Positions 32,688 through 41,894 of a DNA stretch of 64,000 bases are shown one piece after another. The notes beneath the pieces are model-generated. The model made no database searches, was not told the DNA's origin, and saw only the letters and a program-made list of their open reading frames with translations. The number at the start of each line of letters is the position of its first letter. The stretch's first letter is position 1. The DNA lies in assembly GCA_019703815.1 (NCBI GenBank), contig AP023052.1, positions 620,001 through 684,000 on the forward strand, in the 5' to 3' direction. The DNA comes from Thaumasiovibrio occultus (GTDB lineage: Bacteria > Pseudomonadota > Gammaproteobacteria > Enterobacterales > Vibrionaceae). A program made the position numbers and the translations under genes.

Positions 32688-32705
32688 TTGTCATTTAAGT
32701 GTAAC
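32688..32705 (+). promoter_or_regulatory. Pho box before pstC
   Basis: TTGTCATTTAAGTGTAAC has two PhoB half-sites 11 bp apart, 46 bases before the pstC start. A further partial CTGTC half-site lies just upstream at 32681. The region 32513-32750 separates pstC from the divergent ACT-protein gene. Confidence 0.65.
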
Positions 32706-32750
32706 GTAAAGTTCATACAATGGGCTGTTATCAATTTCACCGAGGTTATC

Positions 32751-35048
32751 ATGTCCGCAGCGTCCTTATCAGATCCTTCTTCCAGTCGTGCAAGACGTTG
32801 GAAAGATCGCGCTGTTCGTCATGTGGTCACCTTGGGCGGGGTGAGTGCCTTACTGACTCTGGTCTCTATTTTTATCTTCTTGATCTATGTAACGTTTCCA
32901 ATGGTGAAGCGGGCTTCTGTGACTGAACTTCACCAATCAGCGGTGAATTGGAGCGACAACGGCAGCATAGTGTCACGTTTTCCAGAAGCTGATATCGGCT
33001 TTCGCGTTAGCGATAACGGCAAAGTGGATTTTTATGCGATTAAGTCGCAGTGGGAATTGCTTCACACCATCTACTTTCCTGATGTCACCTCGGTTGCGCA
33101 GCCTCGTGCGGGGCAACAAACGCTAGCGTTTGGTCACAATGACGGCTCGATTACCGTGTTTGAACCCGATATCGCCGATTTGCAGCACAGTGCGCAAGAG
33201 CGATTCGCCGAGATCAATTATCCTCTTGGGGCGCAAAAGCTCTATCTCGATCTTCAACATCAGAGCATTGATTTTCTCACCTTTGCCTTAAACGATTCGC
33301 AGTTTGTCGCCTTGGGCCAAACTGCCGATGCGCGTTGGGTGGGGGTAAAACTCAAAGGGCAGACTAACCCGATCACTTACGAAACCGAGTGGGAGCGCGA
33401 TCGCTTTACCTTGGATTTGCCAACGAATGTTGACGATGTGGCGATTTCGCCGGATGGGCAAATTATCTATGTGATGGATGATCACGCTCTTGCGGTGTAT
33501 CAAAGTGCCAAGACGGGCTTTACTTTGCGCGAAACCATCGCGTTGGATGCCTCCGTGGTGTCGATGGCATTGTTGCCCGGCGCGTCGTCTGTCTTGACCG
33601 CGAGCGAGTCCGAGGTCACGCAGTGGTTCGATGTGCGTAACGAAGACGGCGAGCGTCATCTCACTGCCATTCGTCAGTTTCCACTGAAAGGGGTTGGTAA
33701 ACCAGCCTTTGCCGTCGAAGAGCACCGTCGTTCATTTATAGTGGTACAGCCCGATGGTGAGTTAGGGCTGTTTTATACCACCAGTCGCAAGCCGTTGGCA
33801 CAAACCCAAGTGACATTGCCAACTCGTGAAGAGACGAGTCGCGAGCAAGCAAACCACGAGCAGGCAAGCGCGGTTGAACCGCACACGGCTGAGTCAAACA
33901 GCACAGCGCCGTTGGTCGATCCGCTCACCTATAGCTTGTCGGGTTTTGGCAACATGCTGACGATTAGCGGTCACCAGCAAGTGATCACATACCGCGTGTC
34001 GAATTCGCACCCTGAAGCGACCTTTAGCTCACTGTTTGAGAAGGTGTGGTACGACGGTTATCCCGAGCCTGATTTCGTGTGGCAATCATCGACGGGTGGT
34101 GAGAACTATGAGCCCAAGTTGAGTTTGATCCCGCTGATCTTCGGCACCTTAAAAACCGCCGTTGTCGCGATGTTATTCTCAGTGCCATTAGCGGTCGGTG
34201 GCGCGATTTATACCGCGTACTTTATGTCGTCGCGGATGCGCTCGATAGTAAAACCGACCATTGAGCTGATGGAAGCGTTGCCGACGGTGATCTTGGGCTT
34301 TTTGGCCGGCCTTTGGTTGGCCCCTATCGTTGAAGTACGCTTACCGGCGATGGCGGCAATGATCATCAGTGTGCCGCTGGTGGCCTTGTTAGTGGGCTTT
34401 TTGTGGCGCTGGACGCCAAAACGCTTGGGTTGGCGCATTCCAAATGGCTGGCATGTGTTGATTCTGGTGCCAGTGTTGGTAGCGACGATTTATAGCTGCT
34501 TTGCACTGAACGATTGGCTCGAAGTGATGTTCTTCGAAGGTGATGCCCGTTTGTACCTGAGCCGCGAGTTTGGCTTGGGATTTGATCAGCGTAACGCCGT
34601 GGTTGTCGGCATAGCGATGGGTTTTGCGGTAACCCCTACCATTTTTACGATTTCCGAAGACGCGATTTATTCGGTGCCACCGCATTTGACCAGTGGCTCA
34701 TTGGCGCTTGGCGCAACGCATTGGCAAACCTTGTCTCGGGTGGTACTCGTTACGGCAAGTCCCGGTATTTTCTCGGCGATCATGATGGGGATTGGTCGCG
34801 CTATTGGTGAAACCATGATCGTACTAATGGCAACGGGCAATACGCCTATCATGGATATGAATTTATTGCAGGGCATGCGTACGTTGGCGGCCAACATTGC
34901 GATGGAGATGCCCGAGTCCGAAGTGGGCAGCACCCACTATCGCGTGCTGTTTCTCTCCGCATTGGTTTTGTTTATTTTTACCTTTGTCTTTAACACCTTG
35001 GCGGAAGTGGTTCGCCAACGGCTTAGAGACAAGTACAGTAATATGTAG
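32751..35048 (+). CDS. pstC: Phosphate ABC transporter permease PstC, long form
   Basis: 765 residues from ATG 32751 (MSAASLSDPSSS), with GAGG nine bases upstream; upstream in-frame codons are unlikely. E. coli PstC is about 319. One membrane segment (about 30-50) is followed by about 400 residues of probable periplasmic domain with short repeated beta-type units (VAISPDGQIIYVMDDHALAV), suggestive of a beta-propeller, and a low-complexity linker near 360-385. The permease core begins near 456 (LIPLIFGTLKTAVVAMLFSV) and includes the coupling EAA-like loop [18 protein letters not shown]. It imports phosphate with PstA and PstB. Confidence 0.92.
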   Translation: MSAASLSDPSSSRARRWKDRAVRHVVTLGGVSALLTLVSIFIFLIYVTFPMVKRASVTELHQSAVNWSDNGSIVSRFPEADIGFRVSDNGKVDFYAIKSQWELLHTIYFPDVTSVAQPRAGQQTLAFGHNDGSITVFEPDIADLQHSAQERFAEINYPLGAQKLYLDLQHQSIDFLTFALNDSQFVALGQTADARWVGVKLKGQTNPITYETEWERDRFTLDLPTNVDDVAISPDGQIIYVMDDHALAVYQSAKTGFTLRETIALDASVVSMALLPGASSVLTASESEVTQWFDVRNEDGERHLTAIRQFPLKGVGKPAFAVEEHRRSFIVVQPDGELGLFYTTSRKPLAQTQVTLPTREETSREQANHEQASAVEPHTAESNSTAPLVDPLTYSLSGFGNMLTISGHQQVITYRVSNSHPEATFSSLFEKVWYDGYPEPDFVWQSSTGGENYEPKLSLIPLIFGTLKTAVVAMLFSVPLAVGGAIYTAYFMSSRMRSIVKPTIELMEALPTVILGFLAGLWLAPIVEVRLPAMAAMIISVPLVALLVGFLWRWTPKRLGWRIPNGWHVLILVPVLVATIYSCFALNDWLEVMFFEGDARLYLSREFGLGFDQRNAVVVGIAMGFAVTPTIFTISEDAIYSVPPHLTSGSLALGATHWQTLSRVVLVTASPGIFSAIMMGIGRAIGETMIVLMATGNTPIMDMNLLQGMRTLAANIAMEMPESEVGSTHYRVLFLSALVLFIFTFVFNTLAEVVRQRLRDKYSNM

Positions 35049-35060
35049 TGAGCCTTAATA

Positions 35061-36683
35061 ATGAAATGGATTAAATCAGGGGCTCCCTGGATATGGTTAA
35101 CTGCCGGTGCCGTCAGCATGAGCTTGTTCGCGGTGCTGGGGCTACTGCTGCTCATTGGTTGGAAAGGGCTCAGTTACTTTTGGCCCGCGCCGCTTTATCA
35201 GTTTCAGTTAGATATGGATGGTCAGCATCAGATCGTGCTGGGCCAGATCTATGATCGCCAAGATGTGCCGGTGAGCCAGTTGCCGTTGGTATTGGCGAAC
35301 AATAACTTGCCGAGTGACGCCGAAGTTGAGCGTCTGCTGATCAAAATTGCCAATCGTGACACCAATACCAGTGACTTTATTAGCGTGTTGAGCTCGCAAG
35401 TCATCGCAAAAACGGTGCCGCAACAAGCGATGCTGATCGAGCGTCGACGCGATGGCGATTTTTACGGTTTTCCGGTCGGTGTGCTTGATGACGGTGAGCG
35501 TTTTGGTCCCGAGTTTGTTACTCAATCTTTGGCGATGGCCGAAGAAATACGCGCCCATACGCGCCATTTGGAAAACGAAGCGCTGGTGAAACTGAATCAG
35601 CGTTTGGTCGAAAGCCGCCAAGCCTTAGCGCGTGCGCAAGAAGATCCACAGCGCCAGCAGCGGATGCAAGAGATTGAAGATCTCTCCACTCAGTTGTCAG
35701 CGATGGAGCGTCAACTGCTGGCAAAACGCAGTGAGATCAAAGGGGATGCGCTGCTCATCGTTGATGGCGCGGGCGTAGAATACAGCATTGCGATGTCCGA
35801 TATCATCGACTCTTGGTACCCCAACCAACTTTCGGGCTGGGAGCAGTTGACCCATTGGCTTAAGCAAATGGGCAAGTTTGTTAGCGAAAATCCGCGCGAT
35901 GCCAATACCGAAGGTGGGGTATTTCCTGCTATTTTCGGCACTGTGCTCATGGTGTTGTTGATGAGCGTAATGGTGACGCCGTTTGGGGTTATTGCCGCGA
36001 TTTATCTTAATGAATATGCGAAGAACAATGCCTTTACGCGGCTGATCCGTATTGCGGTTATTAACTTGGCTGGTGTACCTTCTATCGTTTACGGCGTATT
36101 CGGCCTTGGCTTTTTCGTTTACGTGCTTGGCGCGTCGATTGACGATCTTTTCTATGCGGAAACCTTACCGGTACCGACGTACGGGACACCGGGGATCTTA
36201 TGGTCGGCACTGACCTTGGCTATCTTGACGCTACCTGTGGTGATTGTCTCCACCGAAGAGGGGCTGAGCCGTGTACCGCAGTCGGTACGTGAAGGCTCGC
36301 TAGCGTTGGGAGCGACTCAATTTGAAACGCTGTGGCGGATCGTCTTGCCGATGGCAAGTCCCGCGATTATGACTGGGTTGATCCTCGCGATTGCTCGCGC
36401 CGCAGGGGAAGTGGCACCGTTGATGCTGGTGGGAGTGGTGAAGATCGCGCCGTCATTGCCGATTGACGGCAGTTTTCCTTACCTGCACTTAGACAGAAAA
36501 TTTATGCACCTTGGCTACCACATTTACGATGTGGGCTTCCAAAGTTCAAACATCGAGGCGGCGCGTCCTTTAGTGTACGCGACCTCCTTTTTATTGGTTC
36601 TCGTGATCGTCTCGCTTAACTTGACGGCTATCGGCATCCGTAACCATTTACGTGATAAATATCGCTCGCTAGAGCACGGATAA
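35061..36683 (+). CDS. pstA: Phosphate ABC transporter permease PstA, long form
   Basis: 540 residues, against about 296 in E. coli. A first membrane helix (about 10-33) is followed by some 250 extra residues, predicted periplasmic, that include a coiled-coil stretch (about 165-232; [18 protein letters not shown] through [12 protein letters not shown]). The permease domain starts near 290 ([20 protein letters not shown]) with the EAA-like loop [20 protein letters not shown]. It partners PstC. Both partners carry a large insert after the first helix, which suggests the two inserts meet outside the membrane. It starts 12 bases after pstC. Confidence 0.93.
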   Translation: MKWIKSGAPWIWLTAGAVSMSLFAVLGLLLLIGWKGLSYFWPAPLYQFQLDMDGQHQIVLGQIYDRQDVPVSQLPLVLANNNLPSDAEVERLLIKIANRDTNTSDFISVLSSQVIAKTVPQQAMLIERRRDGDFYGFPVGVLDDGERFGPEFVTQSLAMAEEIRAHTRHLENEALVKLNQRLVESRQALARAQEDPQRQQRMQEIEDLSTQLSAMERQLLAKRSEIKGDALLIVDGAGVEYSIAMSDIIDSWYPNQLSGWEQLTHWLKQMGKFVSENPRDANTEGGVFPAIFGTVLMVLLMSVMVTPFGVIAAIYLNEYAKNNAFTRLIRIAVINLAGVPSIVYGVFGLGFFVYVLGASIDDLFYAETLPVPTYGTPGILWSALTLAILTLPVVIVSTEEGLSRVPQSVREGSLALGATQFETLWRIVLPMASPAIMTGLILAIARAAGEVAPLMLVGVVKIAPSLPIDGSFPYLHLDRKFMHLGYHIYDVGFQSSNIEAARPLVYATSFLLVLVIVSLNLTAIGIRNHLRDKYRSLEHG

Positions 36684-36694
36684 TTGAGGCGCTC

Positions 36695-37513
36695 ATGATA
36701 TTTGACCCGGCCGCATTTGGCCTTACGCCACCGCTGGATTTAGTGAATCTGCCGCCGGAAAAAACCGCGCTGTCGATTGAGAACTTGGATCTTTACTACG
36801 GTGAGACGCAGGCACTATTCAATATTAATATGCGTATTCCCAAAGGGCAGGTGACTTCGTTTATCGGCCCGTCGGGCTGTGGTAAATCGACCTTGCTGCG
36901 TTGTATTAATCGAATGAATGATCTGGTTGAGCACACCCGAGTAACAGGCCGTGTGATGTTAAACGACACCAACGTCTATGATAAGCATATTGATGTTGCT
37001 GATCTGCGTCGCCAAGTGGGCATGGTGTTTCAGCGCCCGAATCCGTTCCCGAAATCAATCTATGAGAACGTGATTTATGGCTTGCGGTTGCAAGGCGTGA
37101 AAGATGCACGCACCTTAAACGATGCAGCGGAAAGTTCGTTACGTGCGGCGGCGCTGTGGGATGAAGTCAAAGATCGCCTCAATGAAAGTGCGTTTGGGCT
37201 TTCAGGGGGGCAACAGCAACGCTTGGTGATCGCCCGAGCGATTGCGATTGAACCTGAGGTGTTGCTGCTTGATGAACCCACCTCGGCGCTTGACCCTATT
37301 TCGACCTTAACGATCGAAGAGCTGATCAACGCGCTAAAAACCAAATATACCGTGGTGATTGTGACGCATAACATGCAACAAGCCGCCCGGGTTTCCGATC
37401 AAACCGCCTTTATTCACATGGGTGAGTTGGTGGAATACAAAGATACAGACACAATTTTTACTACCCCGAGTGATAAGCGAACCGAAGACTATATCACCGG
37501 CCGTTACGGGTAA
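36695..37513 (+). CDS. pstB: Phosphate ABC transporter ATP-binding protein PstB
   Basis: 272 residues. Walker [14 protein letters not shown]-loop [16 protein letters not shown], signature [16 protein letters not shown], Walker [14 protein letters not shown] and the switch His in [10 protein letters not shown] are all intact. The NPFP wording is typical of PstB. It powers PstCA and, with PhoU, signals phosphate status to PhoR. Its TAA stop shares a base with the phoU ATG. Confidence 0.98.
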   Translation: MIFDPAAFGLTPPLDLVNLPPEKTALSIENLDLYYGETQALFNINMRIPKGQVTSFIGPSGCGKSTLLRCINRMNDLVEHTRVTGRVMLNDTNVYDKHIDVADLRRQVGMVFQRPNPFPKSIYENVIYGLRLQGVKDARTLNDAAESSLRAAALWDEVKDRLNESAFGLSGGQQQRLVIARAIAIEPEVLLLDEPTSALDPISTLTIEELINALKTKYTVVIVTHNMQQAARVSDQTAFIHMGELVEYKDTDTIFTTPSDKRTEDYITGRYG

Positions 37514-38229
37514 TGAGCAAGATGGATAATCTCAATATAGGTCGACACATCTCTAACCAATTTAACGCTGAGCTAGAGCAGATCCGAAGCGAAGTCTTGG
37601 CGATGGGTGGCTTGGTAGAGCAGCAATTAGTGGACGCCCTGAAAGCGATGCACCGACAGGATGTCGAGCTGGCGCGTAAGGTGATCCGCAACGATCACAA
37701 GGTGAATGGCAAAGAAGTGATGATTGATGAAGCTTGCACGCGCATCATTGCCAAGCGTCAGCCAACCGCCAGTGATCTGCGCTTGGTAATGGCGATCATC
37801 AAAACCATTACCGATCTGGAGCGCATCGGTGACGTTGCTGATAGCATCGCCAAAATGGCGCTAGAGAGCTTTACTAACAACCAGCAAAACTTACTGGTCT
37901 CGTTGGAAGCGCTCGGGATGCAGGTCGTGCGTATGCTGCATGATGTGCTAGATGCATTTGCCCGAATGGATGTGAATGCGGCGATTGAGATCTATCGTGA
38001 AGATGATCGCATTGACCGCGAATATGAGTCGATCATTCGCCAACTGATGACCTACATGATGGAAGATCCGCGTTCTATCCCGAACGTGTTGCAGGTCATG
38101 TGGTCAGCGCGATCGATTGAGCGCATTGGCGATCGCTGCCAGAATATTTGCGAATACATCATCTATTACGTGAAAGGTAAGGATGTACGCCATATCGATC
38201 CGAATGACATATCGTCGTATATCGATTAA
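37513..38229 (+). CDS. phoU: Phosphate signalling protein PhoU
   Basis: 238 residues in two three-helix repeats, the typical PhoU build. The metal-binding segments ([16 protein letters not shown] and [17 protein letters not shown]) are present in each half. PhoU damps PhoR kinase activity when the Pst transporter is saturated. It is the last gene of pstC-pstA-pstB-phoU and starts within the pstB stop (TAATG). Confidence 0.97.
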   Translation: MSKMDNLNIGRHISNQFNAELEQIRSEVLAMGGLVEQQLVDALKAMHRQDVELARKVIRNDHKVNGKEVMIDEACTRIIAKRQPTASDLRLVMAIIKTITDLERIGDVADSIAKMALESFTNNQQNLLVSLEALGMQVVRMLHDVLDAFARMDVNAAIEIYREDDRIDREYESIIRQLMTYMMEDPRSIPNVLQVMWSARSIERIGDRCQNICEYIIYYVKGKDVRHIDPNDISSYID

Positions 38230-38250
38230 CGCATCAAAGTCTAACGTTGA

Positions 38251-38275
38251 AGAGGCACAGTTTGTGCCTCTTTTT
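38251..38275 (+). terminator. Terminator after phoU
   Basis: The stem AGAGGCAC-AGTTT-GTGCCTCT is followed by TTTT, 21 bases after the phoU stop. Confidence 0.9.
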
Positions 38276-38332
38276 GATCGGTGCTATTCACGTTATGAAG
38301 GAGAGGATCAACGTAAGAAACCGGCACTTTCA

Positions 38333-38887
38333 CTAAAGATGAAAATTGAGCCCCATATAGACCTGTTCGTATTCGACCCGTCCGCCCATCAATGAAGGAC
38401 GCGCAATCTTAAAGCCTGAATTAAAGCTCAGCCTTTCGTTGAGATGCATACCAAACTCTAATCCCCATTGAAAGCTCAGATCATCGTAGTTGTGGGTGAT
38501 CTGACTGCCTTGATCGGTGGGTGTCCGCCATGTCTCCTCAAATTGATGCATGCCAAGCAACGGACTGAGATAAAAGCTAACACTATGTGCATCAATATGA
38601 TAAGTCGGTTTGAGCGTGAGACCGTAGGATTTCGCGCGCACGCTGCTGCCTCGATATTGGTTAAAGTAGCCCCAATACATCTCCCTGCCAAAATCGCGAT
38701 ATTCGGCTTCAACTCCGAGGCTAAACTCATGGCTGAGTTTATGATTGTAACCAGCAACAAAGGAGGCCGATTCGCCGAACAAACTGCGATAGTTACTACC
38801 AAGAGCCAGATTACCGCCGAAGTAAGGGCTGGCCCACGCGGTTGAAAGGGGAAACAAGATGACGCTAGCAACGAGTATGTTTTTCAT
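38333..38887 (-). CDS. Small outer membrane beta-barrel protein
   Basis: 184 residues. A signal peptide (about 1-19, ending TAWA/SPYF) is followed by alternating amphipathic strands of an eight-strand type barrel (FSLGVEAEYRDFGREMYW, VSFYLSPLLGMHQFEETW, LSFQWGLEFGMHLNERL), ending VYMGLNFHL with aromatic residues near the terminus. It resembles the OmpA-like/OprF N-terminal transmembrane fold, but I cannot assign a named family. It is convergent with phoU and probably monocistronic. Function unknown. Confidence 0.75.
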   Translation of the reverse strand: MKNILVASVILFPLSTAWASPYFGGNLALGSNYRSLFGESASFVAGYNHKLSHEFSLGVEAEYRDFGREMYWGYFNQYRGSSVRAKSYGLTLKPTYHIDAHSVSFYLSPLLGMHQFEETWRTPTDQGSQITHNYDDLSFQWGLEFGMHLNERLSFNSGFKIARPSLMGGRVEYEQVYMGLNFHL

Positions 38888-38976
38888 AGCTGTACCTAAA
38901 TTGAAATCTAGATACAGTGTATAAATATGGCGGTTTAAGGCTAATCAACGCTGGTAAAGATGCTGATAAGTGAGAG

Positions 38977-39900
38977 TTATTGCATCTCGGTAATCACCGC
39001 TTTGAGCTGGTCAAATAGCCATAGCGTTAGCGGGTGCTGTTGGTTCTTTTTATGAAAATAGGCATTGATGGTGTAATACGCTGCGCTTTCAGAAAAATCG
39101 ACATCTAACGTACGAAAGCCTGATTGATGCGGTGGGATCAATCTGCCGTTTGAAGGTAACAGCATATCGGAATGTTTGACGATATCGAGAATGGTGTAAA
39201 TGGAGGTCGAGCGTACCGCGATCGAACAAGGTAGATTGAGCGCTTCAAACACCCTGCTAATAATAGCCTCATCGTCGGTCCACCCCGGTACAATCAGACA
39301 AGCCCACTGATAAGCAATGGTGTCTTTAGGGGTAATGCTGGTGGATTGCAGCGGATGTGCGTCACGAACATAAACCACGCCTTTGCGCCGTGGGGCGATT
39401 ACTTTTTTGGTTAAAGGATTTCGAATATCAAGATCGTATTGGATCGCGATCTGCACACGCCCTTGTTCTAGTTCCGTGAGAGTATCGTTGTTCCATTCAA
39501 CCAACTCGAGGCGCAAGTTAGGCGCGGCTTTTTGCACGGCGAAAAACAGCGCAGAGCCATAAGCGGCGATAAACTGCGGCGGAAAGGCGATGCGAACCGT
39601 ATCGCAGAGCGCGGCCGGGTCGAACGTGACTTGTTGATTCACTGCTGATTCGACTTGTTCTAGTAACGGCGATAGCGTTTCGCACAGTGATTGGGCATAA
39701 GGGGTGGGCATGAGCCCTTGAGGCACTTTAGTGAAAAGCTCATCGTTAAAGTGATGACGTAGCTTTTGCAGAGCATGGCTCACAGCAGGCTGAGTAACAA
39801 ATAGCCTTTCAGCGGCTCGGCGCATATTTTGCTCTTGCGATAAGATCAGCAAAGTACGCAGTAAGTTGAGGTCTAGATTTTGAAATAGGTTTTTATTCAT
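38977..39900 (-). CDS. LysR-family transcriptional regulator
   Basis: 307 residues. An N-terminal helix-turn-helix of LysR type (LDLNLLRTLLILSQEQNMRRAAERLFVTQPAVSHALQKLRHH) is followed by a two-lobe effector-binding domain (VRIAFPPQFIAAYGSALFFA). The gene starts 6 bases after the stop of ppk2 on the same strand, so it is probably in one message with it. The effector and targets are not evident. Confidence 0.9.
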   Translation of the reverse strand: MNKNLFQNLDLNLLRTLLILSQEQNMRRAAERLFVTQPAVSHALQKLRHHFNDELFTKVPQGLMPTPYAQSLCETLSPLLEQVESAVNQQVTFDPAALCDTVRIAFPPQFIAAYGSALFFAVQKAAPNLRLELVEWNNDTLTELEQGRVQIAIQYDLDIRNPLTKKVIAPRRKGVVYVRDAHPLQSTSITPKDTIAYQWACLIVPGWTDDEAIISRVFEALNLPCSIAVRSTSIYTILDIVKHSDMLLPSNGRLIPPHQSGFRTLDVDFSESAAYYTINAYFHKKNQQHPLTLWLFDQLKAVITEMQ

Positions 39901-39906
39901 AACAGC

Positions 39907-40713
39907 TTACTTTGGTGATGACTCGTCTTCGTCGTCTGCATAGTGATCAGGAATGAAGGTTTGTTCTTGGATTGGCGGTCGGATGTAGCCTTCGGTGTTC
40001 ACTGGCGGCAGTTCTAGCTCGGGGTAGCTGATCGCTTGGTAATCAATTTGGCTTAATAGATGGCGAATGCAATTAAGGCGGGCTTTTTTCTTGTTATCGG
40101 CCTCGACTACCCACCATGGACTTTGCTTAGTATCGGTATAGGCAAACATTTTATCTTTGGCTTGCGAATAGGCCGCCCAGCGGTTACGTGATTCCAAATC
40201 CATCGGGCTGAATTTCCAGCGCTTCATCGGGGTGTTGATGCGCTCTAAAAAGCGCTTTTCTTGCTCGTCGTCGGAGACGGAAAACCAATATTTGATCAAA
40301 ATAATGCCAGAGCGGATCAGCATGCGCTCAAACTCAGGACAGGCATGGAGAAAATCGCGATACTCGTCATCGCTGCAAAAGCCCATCACTTTTTCCACCC
40401 CAGCGCGGTTATACCAGCTGCGATCAAACAGCACGATTTCGCCAGCGGCGGGTAAATGGGCGACATAGCGCTGAAAATACCACTGGCTTTTTTCGCGCTC
40501 TGTTGGGGTGCCGAGCGCGACAATGCGGCAAACACGAGGGTTAAGTTTTTCGGTGATGCGTTTGATCACCCCTCCTTTTCCCGCAGCATCACGCCCTTCA
40601 AAGAGCACCACGACCTTCAGCCCTTCTTGCTTTACCCACTCTTGTAACTTAACCAACTCGACCTGCAAGTCGGCGAGCTCTTGTTCATAGTGCGCTTTTT
40701 TAAGTTTGGCCAT
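39907..40713 (-). CDS. ppk2: Polyphosphate kinase 2 family protein
   Basis: 268 residues from ATG 40713 (MAKLKKAHYEQELADLQ), with GGGAG nine bases upstream; an upstream in-frame ATG at 40827 would add 38 unconserved residues. The thymidylate-kinase-like P-loop is FEGRDAAGKGG (38-48), and Walker B plus lid read VLFDRSWYNRAGVEKVMGF. PPK2 enzymes use polyphosphate to make nucleoside triphosphates or diphosphates. This is a one-domain class; whether ADP or AMP is preferred cannot be read from sequence alone. It complements PPK1/PPX encoded 8 kb away. Confidence 0.94.
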   Translation of the reverse strand: MAKLKKAHYEQELADLQVELVKLQEWVKQEGLKVVVLFEGRDAAGKGGVIKRITEKLNPRVCRIVALGTPTEREKSQWYFQRYVAHLPAAGEIVLFDRSWYNRAGVEKVMGFCSDDEYRDFLHACPEFERMLIRSGIILIKYWFSVSDDEQEKRFLERINTPMKRWKFSPMDLESRNRWAAYSQAKDKMFAYTDTKQSPWWVVEADNKKKARLNCIRHLLSQIDYQAISYPELELPPVNTEGYIRPPIQEQTFIPDHYADDEDESSPK

Positions 40714-40798
40714 GGCGGTGCTCCCAGAGGTGGCAATAGTTTTATTACCGCTGATAAATGAGAGTCTGTAAAGGTGAAGCGAGCAGAAGGTGAGGGTT

Positions 40799-40833
40799 TC
40801 GCGGATGAGATAACGAAAATCGCTCATCCGCGA
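40799..40833. repeat. Perfect 11-bp inverted repeat after cutC
   Basis: TCGCGGATGAG (40799-40809) and CTCATCCGCGA (40823-40833) are exact complements around a 13-base loop, 17 bases beyond the cutC stop. Neither strand has a T-run after the stem, so it may stabilise the cutC 3' end or mark a rho-dependent end. Confidence 0.6.
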
Positions 40834-40849
40834 GGTATGGGCTGCAAAA

Positions 40850-41578
40850 TTACTTTAGCAAAGTGGCGACAGCCGCAATTTTACCGTGATCGGTGACTGG
40901 AATCGCAAAGTCATCCACACCGCCCATGGTGGCTGCGGTGGAATAATTGGTCATGTAGCTCGGGCGTAAGGTCTTGCCAGAGAGATGCACTTCCCGCACT
41001 CCCGTGGCATTTACGATTTGCGATACGTTCGCCGCATTCACCCCCGCACCAGCCATGATCGATAGGCGGTTGCCGCAGTAATCGACCATTTCTCGCAGCA
41101 CATCGGTGCCTTTATCGGCGCTAACGGCTAAACCCGAAGTGAGTACACGCTCACATCCAAGCGCCATGATGTCATCTAGGGCGGCACGAAAGTCAACGCA
41201 CTGATCGATGGCGCGGTGGAAAGTGATCCCCATACCGTTTGCCGCATCAACAAGTTGGCGGCATTGTGCCATGTCGATGTGCCCATTGGCGGTGAGACAG
41301 CCGATCACCACACCTTGTAATCCGGCGTGGCGCGCGGCGGCAATATCGTCCACCATTTGCGCCATATCATCATCACTGAACAGGAAATCGCCTTGGCGTG
41401 GACGGATCATGGCATACACAGGAATGGTGGCATGACGCGCGGCTTGCTTCATTAGACCAAAACTTGGGGTGATCCCGCCGACTTCTAAAGAGGCGCATAG
41501 CTCAATACGGGTCGCACCCGCTTGCTGTGCCGTATGCAGCGACTCCAAATTATCAATACAAACTTCGATTTCCATCAT
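40850..41578 (-). CDS. cutC: CutC family protein
   Basis: 242 residues. A TIM-barrel protein of the CutC family: N-terminal EVCIDNLESLHTAQQAGATRIELCASLEVGG, then MIRPRQGDFLFSD, FHRAIDQC, RVLTSG and IMAGAGVN. Historically it was linked to copper homeostasis; the biochemical role is unsettled. It is transcribed alone on the minus strand. Confidence 0.93.
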   Translation of the reverse strand: MMEIEVCIDNLESLHTAQQAGATRIELCASLEVGGITPSFGLMKQAARHATIPVYAMIRPRQGDFLFSDDDMAQMVDDIAAARHAGLQGVVIGCLTANGHIDMAQCRQLVDAANGMGITFHRAIDQCVDFRAALDDIMALGCERVLTSGLAVSADKGTDVLREMVDYCGNRLSIMAGAGVNAANVSQIVNATGVREVHLSGKTLRPSYMTNYSTAATMGGVDDFAIPVTDHGKIAAVATLLK

Positions 41579-41783
41579 GTAACTCCATTCGATGCGTCAG
41601 TGCGACGCCTAGCTGATTGTATCGCTAAATTTCAACAAGCAGAACAAATGTTCGAACCTGCGATGCCATCAGATCAGATAAACGATAAGAAGGTATACGG
41701 GTGGGGTATAGTAAGCGTGAAAATTTAGGGTAACGAATTGTAAATAATCGCGATTCAGGCAGAAATAGGGAAGGGCTAAAACG
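41579..41783. other. Intergenic region upstream of cutC
   Basis: Non-coding stretch between cutC (leftward) and the end of the peroxiredoxin transcript. It presumably contains the cutC promoter, but I could not assign -35 and -10 boxes with confidence. A short inverted repeat (GCGTC-AGT-GCGACGC) lies at about 41595-41609. Confidence 0.4.
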
Positions 41784-41810
41784 AAAAAGGGCCCGGTGGT
41801 CCGGGCCTCA
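41784..41810 (-). terminator. Terminator of the peroxiredoxin transcript
   Basis: On the minus strand, GAGGCCCGGACCACCGGGCCC is a strong GC stem, followed by TTTTTCG. It lies about 85 bases after the peroxiredoxin stop codon, leaving an unusually structured 3' UTR. Confidence 0.85.
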
Positions 41811-41894
41811 TATTTGTTGAGCTATTATGTTGAGCTAGGTTGGCTTTCGCCTGCTGACTTGGCTTTTCCTCAATTGGGATTGCCAGTTGCGTAA
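41811..41894 (-). ncRNA. Candidate 3'-UTR small RNA downstream of peroxiredoxin (low confidence)
   Basis: Between the stop codon and the terminator, the minus strand contains a GGCGAAAGCC stem-loop and the 10-mer TAGCTCAACA twice (complement at 41815-41824 and 41828-41837), 13 bases apart. Short, repeated, unpaired segments before a strong terminator are typical of Hfq-binding 3'-UTR small RNAs in Vibrio. No direct evidence of processing can be seen. Confidence 0.3.
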
